Assembly: GCA_963205285.1 (NCBI GenBank)
Contig: CAUJJQ010000030.1
Location: 1 to 5,925 of the forward strand
Source of the DNA: Pseudomonadota bacterium
Lineage (GTDB): Bacteria > Pseudomonadota > Alphaproteobacteria > Sphingomonadales > Sphingomonadaceae
Reading direction: 5' to 3'
Length of the DNA stretch: 5,925 nucleotides
Positions 1 to 5,925 of this stretch are shown here, one piece after another; position 1 is the first letter of the stretch, and every line of letters begins with the position of its first letter. A program made the translations under genes and the position numbers. Below the pieces are notes generated by a model. That model was not told the DNA's origin, ran no database searches, and saw only the letters and a program-made list of their open reading frames with translations.

Positions 1-583
1 GGCTGTCGTGCACCGCGCGCCCCTGCCCCGGTACATGCTTGATGATCGCGGCAACACCATATTCGGCCATGCCCCGCATCAGCGCGCGGCCAAGCGCCGC
101 GACCGCCATCGGGTCATCACCCAAACACCGGCTGGCGAGCACTTCATGCGTCACGGGATAACAAAGGTCGAGCACCGGCGCTGCGTTGGCGTTGAAGCCC
201 ATATTGTGCAACACCGCCCCCAACAGCCTGCCATTGGCGCGCGCGGCAGCCAGCGCGCTGAGCGGTGCCTTGGCATAAAGCGCGGCAAAGGCGCTGGCAG
301 GGGGAAAGACCGGAAATGCGGGCGGTTTCAACCGCGCAACCGCGCCGCCTTCCTGATCGATCATGATGATCGGGCGGTGCGCGCCGCTGATGGCGCGCAA
401 ATCGGCGTTGAGCGCACCAAGCTGCGCCGCATCGATGATATTGCGGGCAAAGAGGATATAGCCCGCCGGGCGCGCGGCGGTAAACAGCGCGCGTTCCGCC
501 GCCATCAACTCCGGCCCGGCAAGTCCGAAAATGACCGGAGTGATGGGGGCGGAGCCGTCCGAGGTTATCGTGCGACCAGGCAA
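1..583 (-). CDS. nagZ: Beta-N-acetylhexosaminidase NagZ, 3' end cut off by the window
   Basis: Glycoside hydrolase family 3 enzyme. The family removes GlcNAc from GlcNAc-anhydroMurNAc-peptides in the cytoplasm during peptidoglycan recycling. About 194 codons are present, roughly the N-terminal 55-60% of a usual NagZ. Visible motifs in order, counting from the TTG at 583: VIFGLAGPEL near the N-terminus, GYILFARNI, IDQEGGAVARL, APVLDL, SRCLGDDP, and near the edge IIKHVPGQGRAVHDS. The last matches the KHFPGHG...DSH loop carrying the catalytic Asp-His dyad; the His lies just past the window. The second motif His (H166 in E. coli) reads Gln here. The start is uncertain: no ATG sits where homologues begin (MTPVIFG-like). 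TTG at 583 is the first usable codon and overlaps the SPOR stop by 19 bases; ATC at 544 and ATG at 505 are alternatives. Last gene seen in the leftward unit; in related genomes scpA/scpB and tat genes often follow (family knowledge, not visible here). Confidence 0.9.
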   Translation of the reverse strand, partial: MPGRTITSDGSAPITPVIFGLAGPELMAAERALFTAARPAGYILFARNIIDAAQLGALNADLRAISGAHRPIIMIDQEGGAVARLKPPAFPVFPPASAFAALYAKAPLSALAAARANGRLLGAVLHNMGFNANAAPVLDLCYPVTHEVLASRCLGDDPMAVAALGRALMRGMAEYGVAAIIKHVPGQGRAVHDS

Positions 584-1329
584 TCTTCGCCCGCCGCGCT
601 CAACCGCGCGCAAAGGCTACGCGCCGCGCTGTTCGACCCTGCGGCGGCTTGCAGGCGGTAAACCGTGCGACCACCCACCTCTGCCCGTGCGACATTGCTG
701 TTATAGGGGGCGAGCCATGCGAGACGACGTTTCAGCGTGGCCCATGCCGCATTGGCCGCGCTTTCGCTGGCAAAGCTGCCCAATTGCACCATGCCGCTGC
801 CGCCTGTGGCTGGGCTTCCCGCAGCAGGGGCGGCGGCGGGTGCGCCGGGGCGCGTTGACGTGGCAGCAGGCCGCCCTTCGACACTGCGGTTGGCAGCAAC
901 CGGCGGGGTTGCCCCACGCGGCGCGGCGGCGGGCATCGTAACTGGCGCAGCAGGGCGGCTCGCGGCCGGGGCGACGGGAGCTTGCGGCGCGGCGCTGGTG
1001 TCAATCTGTCCGGCGGAGCGCACACCCTCCGTCGCGGCGACAGCGGCATCGCCATCACCATCAAAGCGGCCCGCCTCTGCGCGCGGGGGCACGCGATAGT
1101 CACCCTCTGGCGCGGGTATAAGTTCGGCGCGCGGACGGCCGCCGACATTTTGCCACCACCACAGGCCGCCAACGACCAAACCAATGGCCACCAAACCAGC
1201 GAGCACGAGGCCGATCAGGCGGCCCATGGACACGCCATTGTCATCCGCATCCTCTATGGGTTCGAGCCAGGGGAGGCGTTCCTCCTCCTCAAAGCCAAGG
1301 GCCGATGTTTCGTGGTTGTTGTCGTTCAT
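565..1329 (-). CDS. SPOR-domain inner-membrane protein
   Basis: A 254-residue bitopic membrane protein. Residues 1-35 form an acidic cytoplasmic tail rich in Glu, Asp and Asn. Residues 36-59 form one hydrophobic helix ending in Trp-Trp-Trp. Residues about 65-177 are a low-complexity Ala/Pro-rich periplasmic linker. Residues 179-254 are a SPOR domain, recognised from MVQLGSFASESAANAAW at its start, TVYRLQAAAGS in the middle and a C-terminal CLVAR. SPOR domains bind septal peptidoglycan lacking stem peptides (family knowledge), so a role in division or envelope remodelling is inferred. Two cysteines, C240 and C250, lie in the last helix/strand and could form a periplasmic disulfide. The ATG has a G-run (minus strand GGGGG, 1336-1340) six bases upstream. 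It follows argS after 42 bases and overlaps nagZ, so it is probably co-transcribed with both. It resembles FtsN/DedD only in architecture; I give no gene name. Confidence 0.9.
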   Translation of the reverse strand: MNDNNHETSALGFEEEERLPWLEPIEDADDNGVSMGRLIGLVLAGLVAIGLVVGGLWWWQNVGGRPRAELIPAPEGDYRVPPRAEAGRFDGDGDAAVAATEGVRSAGQIDTSAAPQAPVAPAASRPAAPVTMPAAAPRGATPPVAANRSVEGRPAATSTRPGAPAAAPAAGSPATGGSGMVQLGSFASESAANAAWATLKRRLAWLAPYNSNVARAEVGGRTVYRLQAAAGSNSAARSLCARLSAAGEDCLVAR

Positions 1330-1371
1330 GGCGCACCCCCAAAGCTTTCAACCGACCCGCGTTAGCGACGA

Positions 1372-3114
1372 TCAGCGCATTTCATCCACCGGCTCGACAC
1401 CCATCAGATGCAAGCCATTGCGCAATATCTGCCCGATTGCGCTGGTTAAGAAAAGCTTTGCCATTGTCCGTTCGGCATTTTCTGCCTGCACCACCCGGCG
1501 GCTTGGGTCATCATTGCCCAGATTATACCAACCGTGGAATGCCGCCGCTAAGTCATTCAAGTAAAAGGCGATACGGTGCGGTTCGCGCGCCGTCGCCGCC
1601 GATTCAACCATCCGCGGGAAAGTGGCGGCAATCCGTGCCAGCCCCAGATCGACTGTATCCAAATGGGACAGGTCGATCGCGTCGTGGTCCGCAGCGGCAT
1701 AATCCACCCCGGCCTCTGCCGCGCGGCGCGCCATCGATGCGGCACGCGCATGGGCGTAATTGACATAGAAAACAGGGTTATCCTTGGTCGCTTCGACCAC
1801 CCGGGCAAAGTCAAAATCCATCTGCGCGTCGGCCTTGCGCGTCAACATGGTGAAACGCACCACATCCTTACCCACTTCGCGCACCACATCGGCCAGCGTT
1901 ACGAAATTACCCGAACGCTTGGACATTTTGACGGGCTCACCGTCGCGCAACAGGCGCACCATCTGCACCAATTTAACGTCGAAACCGGTTTTCCCGCCGG
2001 TCAGCGCCGCAACCGCCGCCTTTATCCGCTTGACCGTTCCGGCATGGTCAGCGCCCCAAATGTCGATCAGCGCGTCGGCACGTTTCGCCTTTTCATGGTG
2101 ATAGGCAAGGTCCGCACCGAAATATGTCCAGCTGCCGTCGCTTTTCTTGATCGGCCTGTCCTGATCATCGCCAAATTGGCTGGAACGGAACAGCGGCAAT
2201 TCAACCGGCTCCCAATCCTCCGCCACCTCCCCCTTTGGCGCTTCGAGCACACCATCATAAACCAGATCATGCGCACGCAACCATATTTCCGCCGCTGCAG
2301 GCAAGCCATCTGCCTGAATTGCCGCTTCGGAAGTGAACAGGTCGTGGTGGATGCCGAGCAGCGCCAAATCGGCACGGATGAGGTCGAGCATCGCGGCGAC
2401 CGCGCGCGTGCGGAACAATGCCAGCCACGCACCGTCATCCCCACTGACAAAGCGGTCGCCAAATTCGGCGGCGAGCGCTTGGCCCACCGGCACCAGATAA
2501 TCGCCGGGGTATAGCCCTTCGGGGATTTCCCCCACATTCGCCCCCAGCGCCTCGCAATAGCGCAGATGCACCGAACGGGCGAGGACATCGACCTGTCCGC
2601 CCGCGTCATTGACATAATATTCGCGCACCACGCGATGCCCGCTATATTCGAGCATCTGGGCCAATGCATCGCCGACGACCGCGCCGCGACAATGGCCCAT
2701 GTGCATCGGCCCGGTCGGGTTGGCCGACACATATTCGACATTGACGGTCGTGCCGCCGCCGATATTGCTGCGGCCATAATCATCGCCGAGCGCCTGTATC
2801 TGGCGCAATTCGCCGCGCCACGCATCGTCGCTGAGGGTGAGGTTGATAAAGCCCGGCCCGGCAATATCGACCCAGCGCACCGCGTCCAGCGCGCCAAGTT
2901 CGGCCGCCAGCGCCTCTGCCAACACGCGCGGCGGTTTGCCCGCCCCCTTGGTCAGCACCATCGCCGCGTTGGTCGCCATGTCGCCATGGCTGGCATCGCG
3001 CGGCGGTTCGAGCGTGATCGGCCCACGGTCGAGCCCGGCGGGTAGAACCCCGCCCTTTTCCAATGCATCAAGCGCCGCGTTCAGATGCGCGGCCATTTCG
3101 GCGTAAATCGTCAT
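1372..3114 (-). CDS. argS: Arginyl-tRNA synthetase (class I)
   Basis: Charges tRNA-Arg with arginine using ATP, in the cytoplasm. The 580-residue length is normal for bacterial ArgS. Visible in order: an N-terminal Add-1-type domain (about residues 1-90, with ATNAAMVL and GPGFINLTL); the HIGH-type ATP signature as HMGH at 138-141 within [12 protein letters not shown]; the catalytic-fold segments [17 protein letters not shown] and [16 protein letters not shown]; the KMSKS-type loop as KMSKRSG from 396; and a C-terminal DALR-type anticodon-binding domain from about 447, starting at [11 protein letters not shown] and ending in [13 protein letters not shown]. No key motif is missing. I chose the ATG at 3114 (MTIYAEM) because minus-strand AGGGA (3121-3125) lies six bases upstream; a GTG at 3132 would add six residues but has weaker support. 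It lies between the lipoprotein and SPOR genes with 42-base gaps on both sides. Confidence 0.97.
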   Translation of the reverse strand: MTIYAEMAAHLNAALDALEKGGVLPAGLDRGPITLEPPRDASHGDMATNAAMVLTKGAGKPPRVLAEALAAELGALDAVRWVDIAGPGFINLTLSDDAWRGELRQIQALGDDYGRSNIGGGTTVNVEYVSANPTGPMHMGHCRGAVVGDALAQMLEYSGHRVVREYYVNDAGGQVDVLARSVHLRYCEALGANVGEIPEGLYPGDYLVPVGQALAAEFGDRFVSGDDGAWLALFRTRAVAAMLDLIRADLALLGIHHDLFTSEAAIQADGLPAAAEIWLRAHDLVYDGVLEAPKGEVAEDWEPVELPLFRSSQFGDDQDRPIKKSDGSWTYFGADLAYHHEKAKRADALIDIWGADHAGTVKRIKAAVAALTGGKTGFDVKLVQMVRLLRDGEPVKMSKRSGNFVTLADVVREVGKDVVRFTMLTRKADAQMDFDFARVVEATKDNPVFYVNYAHARAASMARRAAEAGVDYAAADHDAIDLSHLDTVDLGLARIAATFPRMVESAATAREPHRIAFYLNDLAAAFHGWYNLGNDDPSRRVVQAENAERTMAKLFLTSAIGQILRNGLHLMGVEPVDEMR

Positions 3115-3120
3115 GGGCTT

Positions 3121-3125
3121 TCCCT
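3121..3125 (-). promoter_or_regulatory. Ribosome binding site deciding the argS start
   Basis: Minus-strand AGGGA, six bases before the ATG at 3114. It supports the 580-residue ArgS over a GTG start at 3132, for which this site would lie inside the coding region. Confidence 0.7.
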
Positions 3126-3155
3126 GCCGCACCCTATGGGCGCGCCTGACGCACC
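3123..3155 (-). repeat. Imperfect 11-base direct repeat in the lipoprotein-argS gap
   Basis: On the minus strand GGTGCGTCAGG (3155-3145) recurs as GGTGCGGCAGG (3133-3123) with one mismatch. The downstream copy overlaps the argS ribosome binding site. The pair occupies most of the 42-base gap. It may be a small duplication or chance; no function is known. Confidence 0.4.
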
Positions 3156-3156
3156 T

Positions 3157-3819
3157 TTAGCGCGTCACATTATATTGCAATTGTTCCTGGGTAAGCTGAA
3201 ATCCGATCAGCAATTCATATGTCGCGCGCGTCACCGCCGCGCGCACATCGGTTTCGGCCATCGGGTCAACCGCCGCGTCGGCGTCACCCGCACGGCGTCG
3301 TCGGGTGATGCGTTCGCGAATATCGCTTGGCAGTTCGAGCGCGCTGCGGTCGACATAACCGCCCGCCGTGCCGGTCGTGCTGGCGCGTGTCTGTCCGGCG
3401 GCAAAATTGATGCGCACGACGTTCACATCCTTGGCCACAACCGCGCTGCCACCCTGCAAAATGGTGGAGAAATAGGGGATTTCGACGGTGCGCGCCGCGC
3501 CCGCATCGCGCCGCGAAGCCTCCACATCAAAGCTGGCGCCGACATAGACGCGTTCTTGCTGATCATTGCACTGGGTGCGTACATTGGTGATGTTGGCGAC
3601 CACGTCGATGGCGCTGGCGTCACGGCTGGTCGCGGGATCGAAAATCGTCACATCGCCGGTATAGGTGGGGATGCCGACGGCGGGGCACAGGCTGCGGCTG
3701 GCGGTGATGCCGACGCCGTTCGACACATCAATTTCATTGTCGCCCGCACAGGCGCTGAGCGTCAGCGCGGCGGCAAACGTTGTTACGACGGCAATCATCG
3801 ACGGGCGGGTGCGTGTCAT
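3157..3819 (-). CDS. Putative outer-membrane lipoprotein of unknown function
   Basis: A 220-residue predicted lipoprotein that I cannot assign to a named family. The N-terminus MTRTRPSM is followed by a hydrophobic stretch (residues 9-21) and a lipobox LSAC with the lipidated cysteine at 24. The next residue is Ala, not Asp, which by the +2 rule favours the outer membrane. The mature part appears beta-rich up to about residue 150 ([44 protein letters not shown]), suggesting an Ig-like or similar sandwich; this is inference. C45 and C84 could form a disulfide. A basic run ITRRRR (171-176) and a helical C-terminus ([20 protein letters not shown]) follow. I chose the ATG at 3819 because AGGA (3827-3830) lies seven bases upstream and it gives a proper signal peptide; the frame stays open further upstream into ispH, but that is not credible. 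It is the first gene of the leftward unit. Confidence 0.8.
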   Translation of the reverse strand: MTRTRPSMIAVVTTFAAALTLSACAGDNEIDVSNGVGITASRSLCPAVGIPTYTGDVTIFDPATSRDASAIDVVANITNVRTQCNDQQERVYVGASFDVEASRRDAGAARTVEIPYFSTILQGGSAVVAKDVNVVRINFAAGQTRASTTGTAGGYVDRSALELPSDIRERITRRRRAGDADAAVDPMAETDVRAAVTRATYELLIGFQLTQEQLQYNVTR

Positions 3820-3837
3820 GCAAAAATCCTGAATCCG

Positions 3838-3852
3838 GCCCCGGCGCGGGGC
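3838..3852. repeat. GC-rich hairpin in the lipoprotein leader
   Basis: GCCCCG and CGGGGC form a perfect 6-bp stem around a 3-base loop. In the leftward transcript, if transcription starts upstream of it, it would lie just before the AGGA ribosome binding site. A run of five T follows, but about 11 bases after the stem, so it is not a standard intrinsic terminator. Confidence 0.5.
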
Positions 3853-3879
3853 TTGGCTTCCCTGCCCGCAAGCGCCAAG
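3852..3879. repeat. Inverted repeat CTTGGC / GCCAAG
   Basis: Two 6-base half-sites (3852-3857 and 3874-3879) in perfect inverted orientation, 16 bases apart. It could be a protein-binding site or chance in GC-rich DNA. Confidence 0.35.
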
Positions 3880-3882
3880 AAT
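3853..3882 (+). promoter_or_regulatory. ispH: Weak candidate promoter for ispH
   Basis: TTGGCT (3853-3858) and AAGAAT (3877-3882), 18 bases apart, each match 4 of 6 bases of the sigma-70 consensus. A start near 3889 would give ispH a leader of about 45 bases. The match is weak and this is only a guess at placement. Confidence 0.2.
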
Positions 3883-3883
3883 T

Positions 3884-3901
3884 GCAAGCAAAGCTGCTTG
3901 C
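3884..3901. repeat. Perfect 7-bp inverted repeat upstream of ispH
   Basis: GCAAGCA (3884-3890) and TGCTTGC (3895-3901) are exact reverse complements around AAGC. The half-site core GCAAGC also occurs at 3868-3873. It lies 32 bases before the ispH ATG and could be an operator for a dimeric regulator or a hairpin in the ispH leader. No T-run follows on either strand, so it is not a terminator. Confidence 0.55.
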
Positions 3902-3933
3902 GCGCGTGGGGCCATCGGCATAGGGGCGGTGCG

Positions 3934-4902
3934 ATGGACAAGATGATGGAAAATGCCAAGCCGCCGCTCACTCTGCTGGTTGCTGCACCGCGCGGCTTTT
4001 GCGCGGGCGTCGACCGGGCGGTGCGCATCGTCGAACTGGCGATCGAAAATTATGGCGCGCCCGTCTATGTCCGCCACGAAATTGTCCACAACCGTTTTGT
4101 CGTCGATAATCTAAAGGCGCGCGGCGCGATTTTCGTCGAACATTTGCGCGACGTGCCCGACGGCGTGCCGGTGGTATTTTCGGCGCACGGCGTGCCCAAG
4201 GCGGTGCCCGCGAAGGCAGAGGCACGCGGCCTATTCTACCTCGACGCCACCTGTCCCCTAGTCAGCAAAGTGCATCGACAGGCCGAACGCGCCCACGCCA
4301 ATGGCCGCCACATCATCTTCATCGGCCATGCCGGTCATCCCGAAGTTATCGGCACGCTGGGCCAATTGCCCGACGGGGCGATGAGCCTGATTGAAACGGT
4401 GGAGGATGTCGCACGGCTCAACCCGCCCGATCCCGACGCGCTGACGTTTTTAACCCAGACCACGCTGTCGGTGGAAGATACGGCGGCGGTAGTCGATGCG
4501 CTGCGCACGCGTTTTCCGGCGATTGAGGGGCCGAAGGGGGAGGATATTTGTTACGCCACCTCCAACCGGCAGGCCGCGGTCAAGGCGATTGCCCCGCGCG
4601 TCCAGTTGATGTTGGTGATCGGCGCCCCGAACAGCTCCAACAGCCTGCGTCTCGCCGAAGTGGCGGAGCGGCTGGGGACGCGCGCGCACCTCATCCAACG
4701 GGCGGCGGAGATTGACCTTGGCTGGCTCGACGGGGTGACGACGCTTGGCCTCACCGCCGGGGCATCGGCGCCCGAATCGCTGGTGCGCGAAGTCACCGAT
4801 CTCTTATCCGCGCATTTCACCCTCCACGTCGAAGAAGAAGTGACAGCGGAGGAGAATATGATCTTCAAACTGCCGCGCGGGCTGGATGTGGCGCGCGCAT
4901 AA
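3934..4902 (+). CDS. ispH: 4-hydroxy-3-methylbut-2-enyl diphosphate reductase
   Basis: Last enzyme of the MEP isoprenoid pathway: reduces HMBPP to a mixture of IPP and DMAPP using a [4Fe-4S] cluster, in the cytoplasm. The 322-residue length is normal. The three cluster cysteines are visible: C23 in [11 protein letters not shown]107 in [11 protein letters not shown] and C206 in [11 protein letters not shown]. The diphosphate-binding histidines are H52 ([10 protein letters not shown]), H85 (SAHGV) and H135 (GHAGHPE), with the proton-relay Glu at 137; TQTTLS (174-179) and NSSNS (233-237) complete the active site. The enzyme looks intact. The ATG has AGGGG (3922-3926) seven bases upstream; an in-frame ATG at codons 4-5 is possible but less well spaced. 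The stop TAA shares its last A with the thrB ATG. It is the first gene of the rightward unit. Confidence 0.97.
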   Translation: MDKMMENAKPPLTLLVAAPRGFCAGVDRAVRIVELAIENYGAPVYVRHEIVHNRFVVDNLKARGAIFVEHLRDVPDGVPVVFSAHGVPKAVPAKAEARGLFYLDATCPLVSKVHRQAERAHANGRHIIFIGHAGHPEVIGTLGQLPDGAMSLIETVEDVARLNPPDPDALTFLTQTTLSVEDTAAVVDALRTRFPAIEGPKGEDICYATSNRQAAVKAIAPRVQLMLVIGAPNSSNSLRLAEVAERLGTRAHLIQRAAEIDLGWLDGVTTLGLTAGASAPESLVREVTDLLSAHFTLHVEEEVTAEENMIFKLPRGLDVARA

Positions 4903-5873
4903 TGGCGGTTTTCACGCATGTCGGGGCGGAGGATATCGCCCGCTTCCTCGAAAATTATGGCATCGGACCGCTGACCAGTGCCAAGGGCATTGCCGAGGGG
5001 GTGGAGAACAGCAATTATCTGGTCGAAGCGGGCGGCACCCGCTATATTTTGACGCTCTATGAAAAGCGCGTCGATGCCGATGACCTGCCCTTTTTCGTCG
5101 CCTTCATCAACCATCTGGCCGATGCTGGAAACCCCGTCCCCCGCATCCTGCCCGACGCCAATGGCAGCCATGTCCAGCGGTTGATGGGCCGCCCCGCCTG
5201 CCTGATACAATATTTACCGGGAATCAGCCTCTCGCGCCCCAATGGCCGCCAAGCCTATGCCACCGGCGCGGCGCTCGCGCGGTTGCACAACAGCGCTGCC
5301 GATTTTGTGGGCGGCCCAGCGAACCCGCAGGGGCCGGCGCAATGGCGATTCCTGACCGACCTCATCGGCGCGCGGCTCGATGATATATTGCCCGGCCTCC
5401 ACGCCAGTGTGGCACGCGAATGTGATGCGCTGGAAAGGCTTTGGCCGCACGATTTGCCGACCGGCGTCATCCATGCCGATTTATTCCCCGACAATGTGCT
5501 GGTTCTGGGCGATGATGTGTCGGGCATTATCGATTTTTACTTCGCCTGCCGCGACACCACCGCTTATGATTTTGCGGTCACCCATTCGGCATGGTGTTTT
5601 TCCCCCGATGGTTCGACCCCGCTGCCCACGCTCGCCGCCAGCCTTGCCAAGGGGTATCAATCCGTGCGCCCTCTCAGCACTGCCGAAATCGCCGTCATGC
5701 CGGTATTGGCGCGCGGTGCGGCGCTGCGTTTCCTTCTTACCCGTGCGCATGACTGGCTCGACACGCCTGAAAACGCACTGGTGGTCAAGAAAGACCCGAT
5801 TGCCTATCTGCGGCGGCTCGATGCCTATCGCGCCGACACGGCGGGCGCATTGTTCGGCTTTGCCGCGCCATGA
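4902..5873 (+). CDS. thrB: Homoserine kinase, ThrB2 (APH-fold) type
   Basis: Phosphorylates homoserine to O-phosphohomoserine with ATP in threonine synthesis. This is the form with an aminoglycoside-phosphotransferase/choline-kinase fold common in alphaproteobacteria and pseudomonads, unrelated to the GHMP-type ThrB of E. coli. The 323-residue length fits. Visible: a nucleotide-binding N-lobe with IAEGVENSNYLVEA (30-43) and RYILTLYEKR (47-56); the catalytic loop GVIHADLFPDNVL with H191, D193 and N198; and the metal-binding IIDFYFAC with D211. The N-terminus MAVFTHV is typical of the family. It overlaps the ispH stop by one base (TAATG), and its TGA overlaps the next ATG (ATGA), so translation of all three genes is probably coupled. 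Other APH-fold kinases are the alternative, but motif style and the ispH/rnhA neighbours favour homoserine kinase. Confidence 0.93.
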   Translation: MAVFTHVGAEDIARFLENYGIGPLTSAKGIAEGVENSNYLVEAGGTRYILTLYEKRVDADDLPFFVAFINHLADAGNPVPRILPDANGSHVQRLMGRPACLIQYLPGISLSRPNGRQAYATGAALARLHNSAADFVGGPANPQGPAQWRFLTDLIGARLDDILPGLHASVARECDALERLWPHDLPTGVIHADLFPDNVLVLGDDVSGIIDFYFACRDTTAYDFAVTHSAWCFSPDGSTPLPTLAASLAKGYQSVRPLSTAEIAVMPVLARGAALRFLLTRAHDWLDTPENALVVKKDPIAYLRRLDAYRADTAGALFGFAAP

Positions 5874-5925
5874 CACGCAACCTGAGCGGGGTTGAAATTT
5901 TCACCGACGGCGCGTGCAAGGGCAA
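5870..5925 (+). CDS. rnhA: Ribonuclease HI, 5' end only
   Basis: The first 18 codons plus two bases are present, reading MTRNLSGVEIFTDGACKG and then, by family pattern, Asn. RNase HI cleaves the RNA strand of RNA:DNA hybrids and uses four acidic residues to hold metal ions. The VEIFTDGAC segment matches the first beta strand of the family and carries the first catalytic Asp (D13 here, D10 in E. coli). The ATG overlaps the thrB TGA by four bases (ATGA), so no separate promoter is expected. The ispH-thrB-rnhA order is common in alphaproteobacteria, which supports the call despite the short visible length. Confidence 0.85.
   Translation, partial: MTRNLSGVEIFTDGACKG

Larger units (their letters stand above)
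3820..3933. promoter_or_regulatory. Divergent intergenic region, presumed to hold promoters for both clusters
   Basis: These 114 bases separate the starts of the leftward lipoprotein gene and the rightward ispH, so both transcription units are likely to start here. It holds three inverted repeats (listed separately) and the ribosome binding sites of both flanking genes: AGGA for the lipoprotein at 3827-3830 and AGGGG for ispH at 3922-3926. I cannot place a convincing -35/-10 pair for the leftward unit. Confidence 0.6.

Noticed and set aside
8..661. 217-codon open frame on the plus strand opposite nagZ
   Set aside because: The minus strand carries clear NagZ motifs here. The plus frame is Arg/Gly/His-rich without any known motif, as expected for an antisense shadow in GC-rich DNA.
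732..1184. Overlapping 150-codon minus-strand and 120-codon plus-strand frames in the SPOR linker
   Set aside because: The Ala/Pro-rich linker DNA is GC-rich and free of stops in several frames. The products are low-complexity Arg/Pro/Ala strings without domains.
1330..1371. AAAGCTTT palindrome between argS and the SPOR gene as a terminator or operator
   Set aside because: It is an 8-base A/T-flanked palindrome without loop, strong stem or T-run. It looks like chance, and the short gap suggests read-through.
1576..2514. 312-codon open frame on the plus strand opposite argS
   Set aside because: It lies wholly inside argS, whose HMGH and KMSKR motifs and length are intact. The composition is that of a shadow frame and no start signal was seen.
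3085..3933. Possible long N-terminal extension of IspH
   Set aside because: The frame is open upstream by chance, running antisense to the lipoprotein gene. The ATG at 3934 has a good ribosome binding site and gives the normal IspH length.
3820..4089. Possible upstream extension of the lipoprotein on the minus strand
   Set aside because: It would cross the intergenic region and run antisense into ispH, and would bury the signal peptide and lipobox that start properly at 3819.
1..5925. Mobile element, defence system, CRISPR array or tRNA
   Set aside because: No repeat array, terminal inverted repeats with a transposase, defence-family motif or tRNA-like T-loop sequence was seen; nearly all bases are covered by housekeeping genes.

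Overview
The window reads as a chromosomal housekeeping segment of an alphaproteobacterium, most likely a sphingomonad (Sphingomonas/Sphingopyxis/Novosphingobium group). That assignment is inference. It rests on the high GC content, the Ala/Pro-rich membrane-protein linker, the ispH-thrB-rnhA gene order, the ArgS and IspH sequence style, and a SPOR protein followed by nagZ downstream of argS. I see no transposase, integrase, CRISPR array, tRNA, rRNA or phage gene, and no sharp change in base composition.

Layout: two divergent gene clusters leave a 114-base intergenic region (3820-3933). Leftward (minus strand), in transcription order, are a small outer-membrane-type lipoprotein of unknown function (3819-3157), argS for arginyl-tRNA synthetase (3114-1372), a single-pass inner-membrane SPOR-domain protein (1329-565), and the 5' part of nagZ for a beta-N-acetylhexosaminidase of peptidoglycan recycling (583 to beyond base 1). 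The gaps are 42, 42 and -19 bases, so this is probably one transcription unit. Rightward (plus strand) are ispH (3934-4902), thrB (4902-5873) and the first 18 codons of rnhA (5870 to beyond 5925). These three overlap by 1 and 4 bases, which suggests translational coupling.

How the genes relate: the leftward unit joins one translation enzyme to envelope functions (lipoprotein, septal/peptidoglycan-binding SPOR protein, muropeptide recycling). The rightward unit joins isoprenoid precursor synthesis (last MEP-pathway step), threonine synthesis and RNA:DNA hybrid removal. No shared pathway is apparent in the rightward unit.

I did not find a clear new biological system. The points most worth a second look are the unknown lipoprotein, the non-consensus KHVPGQG motif and unclear start of NagZ, and the cluster of inverted repeats in the divergent intergenic region. 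All gene calls come from reading motifs by eye; no database search was run.
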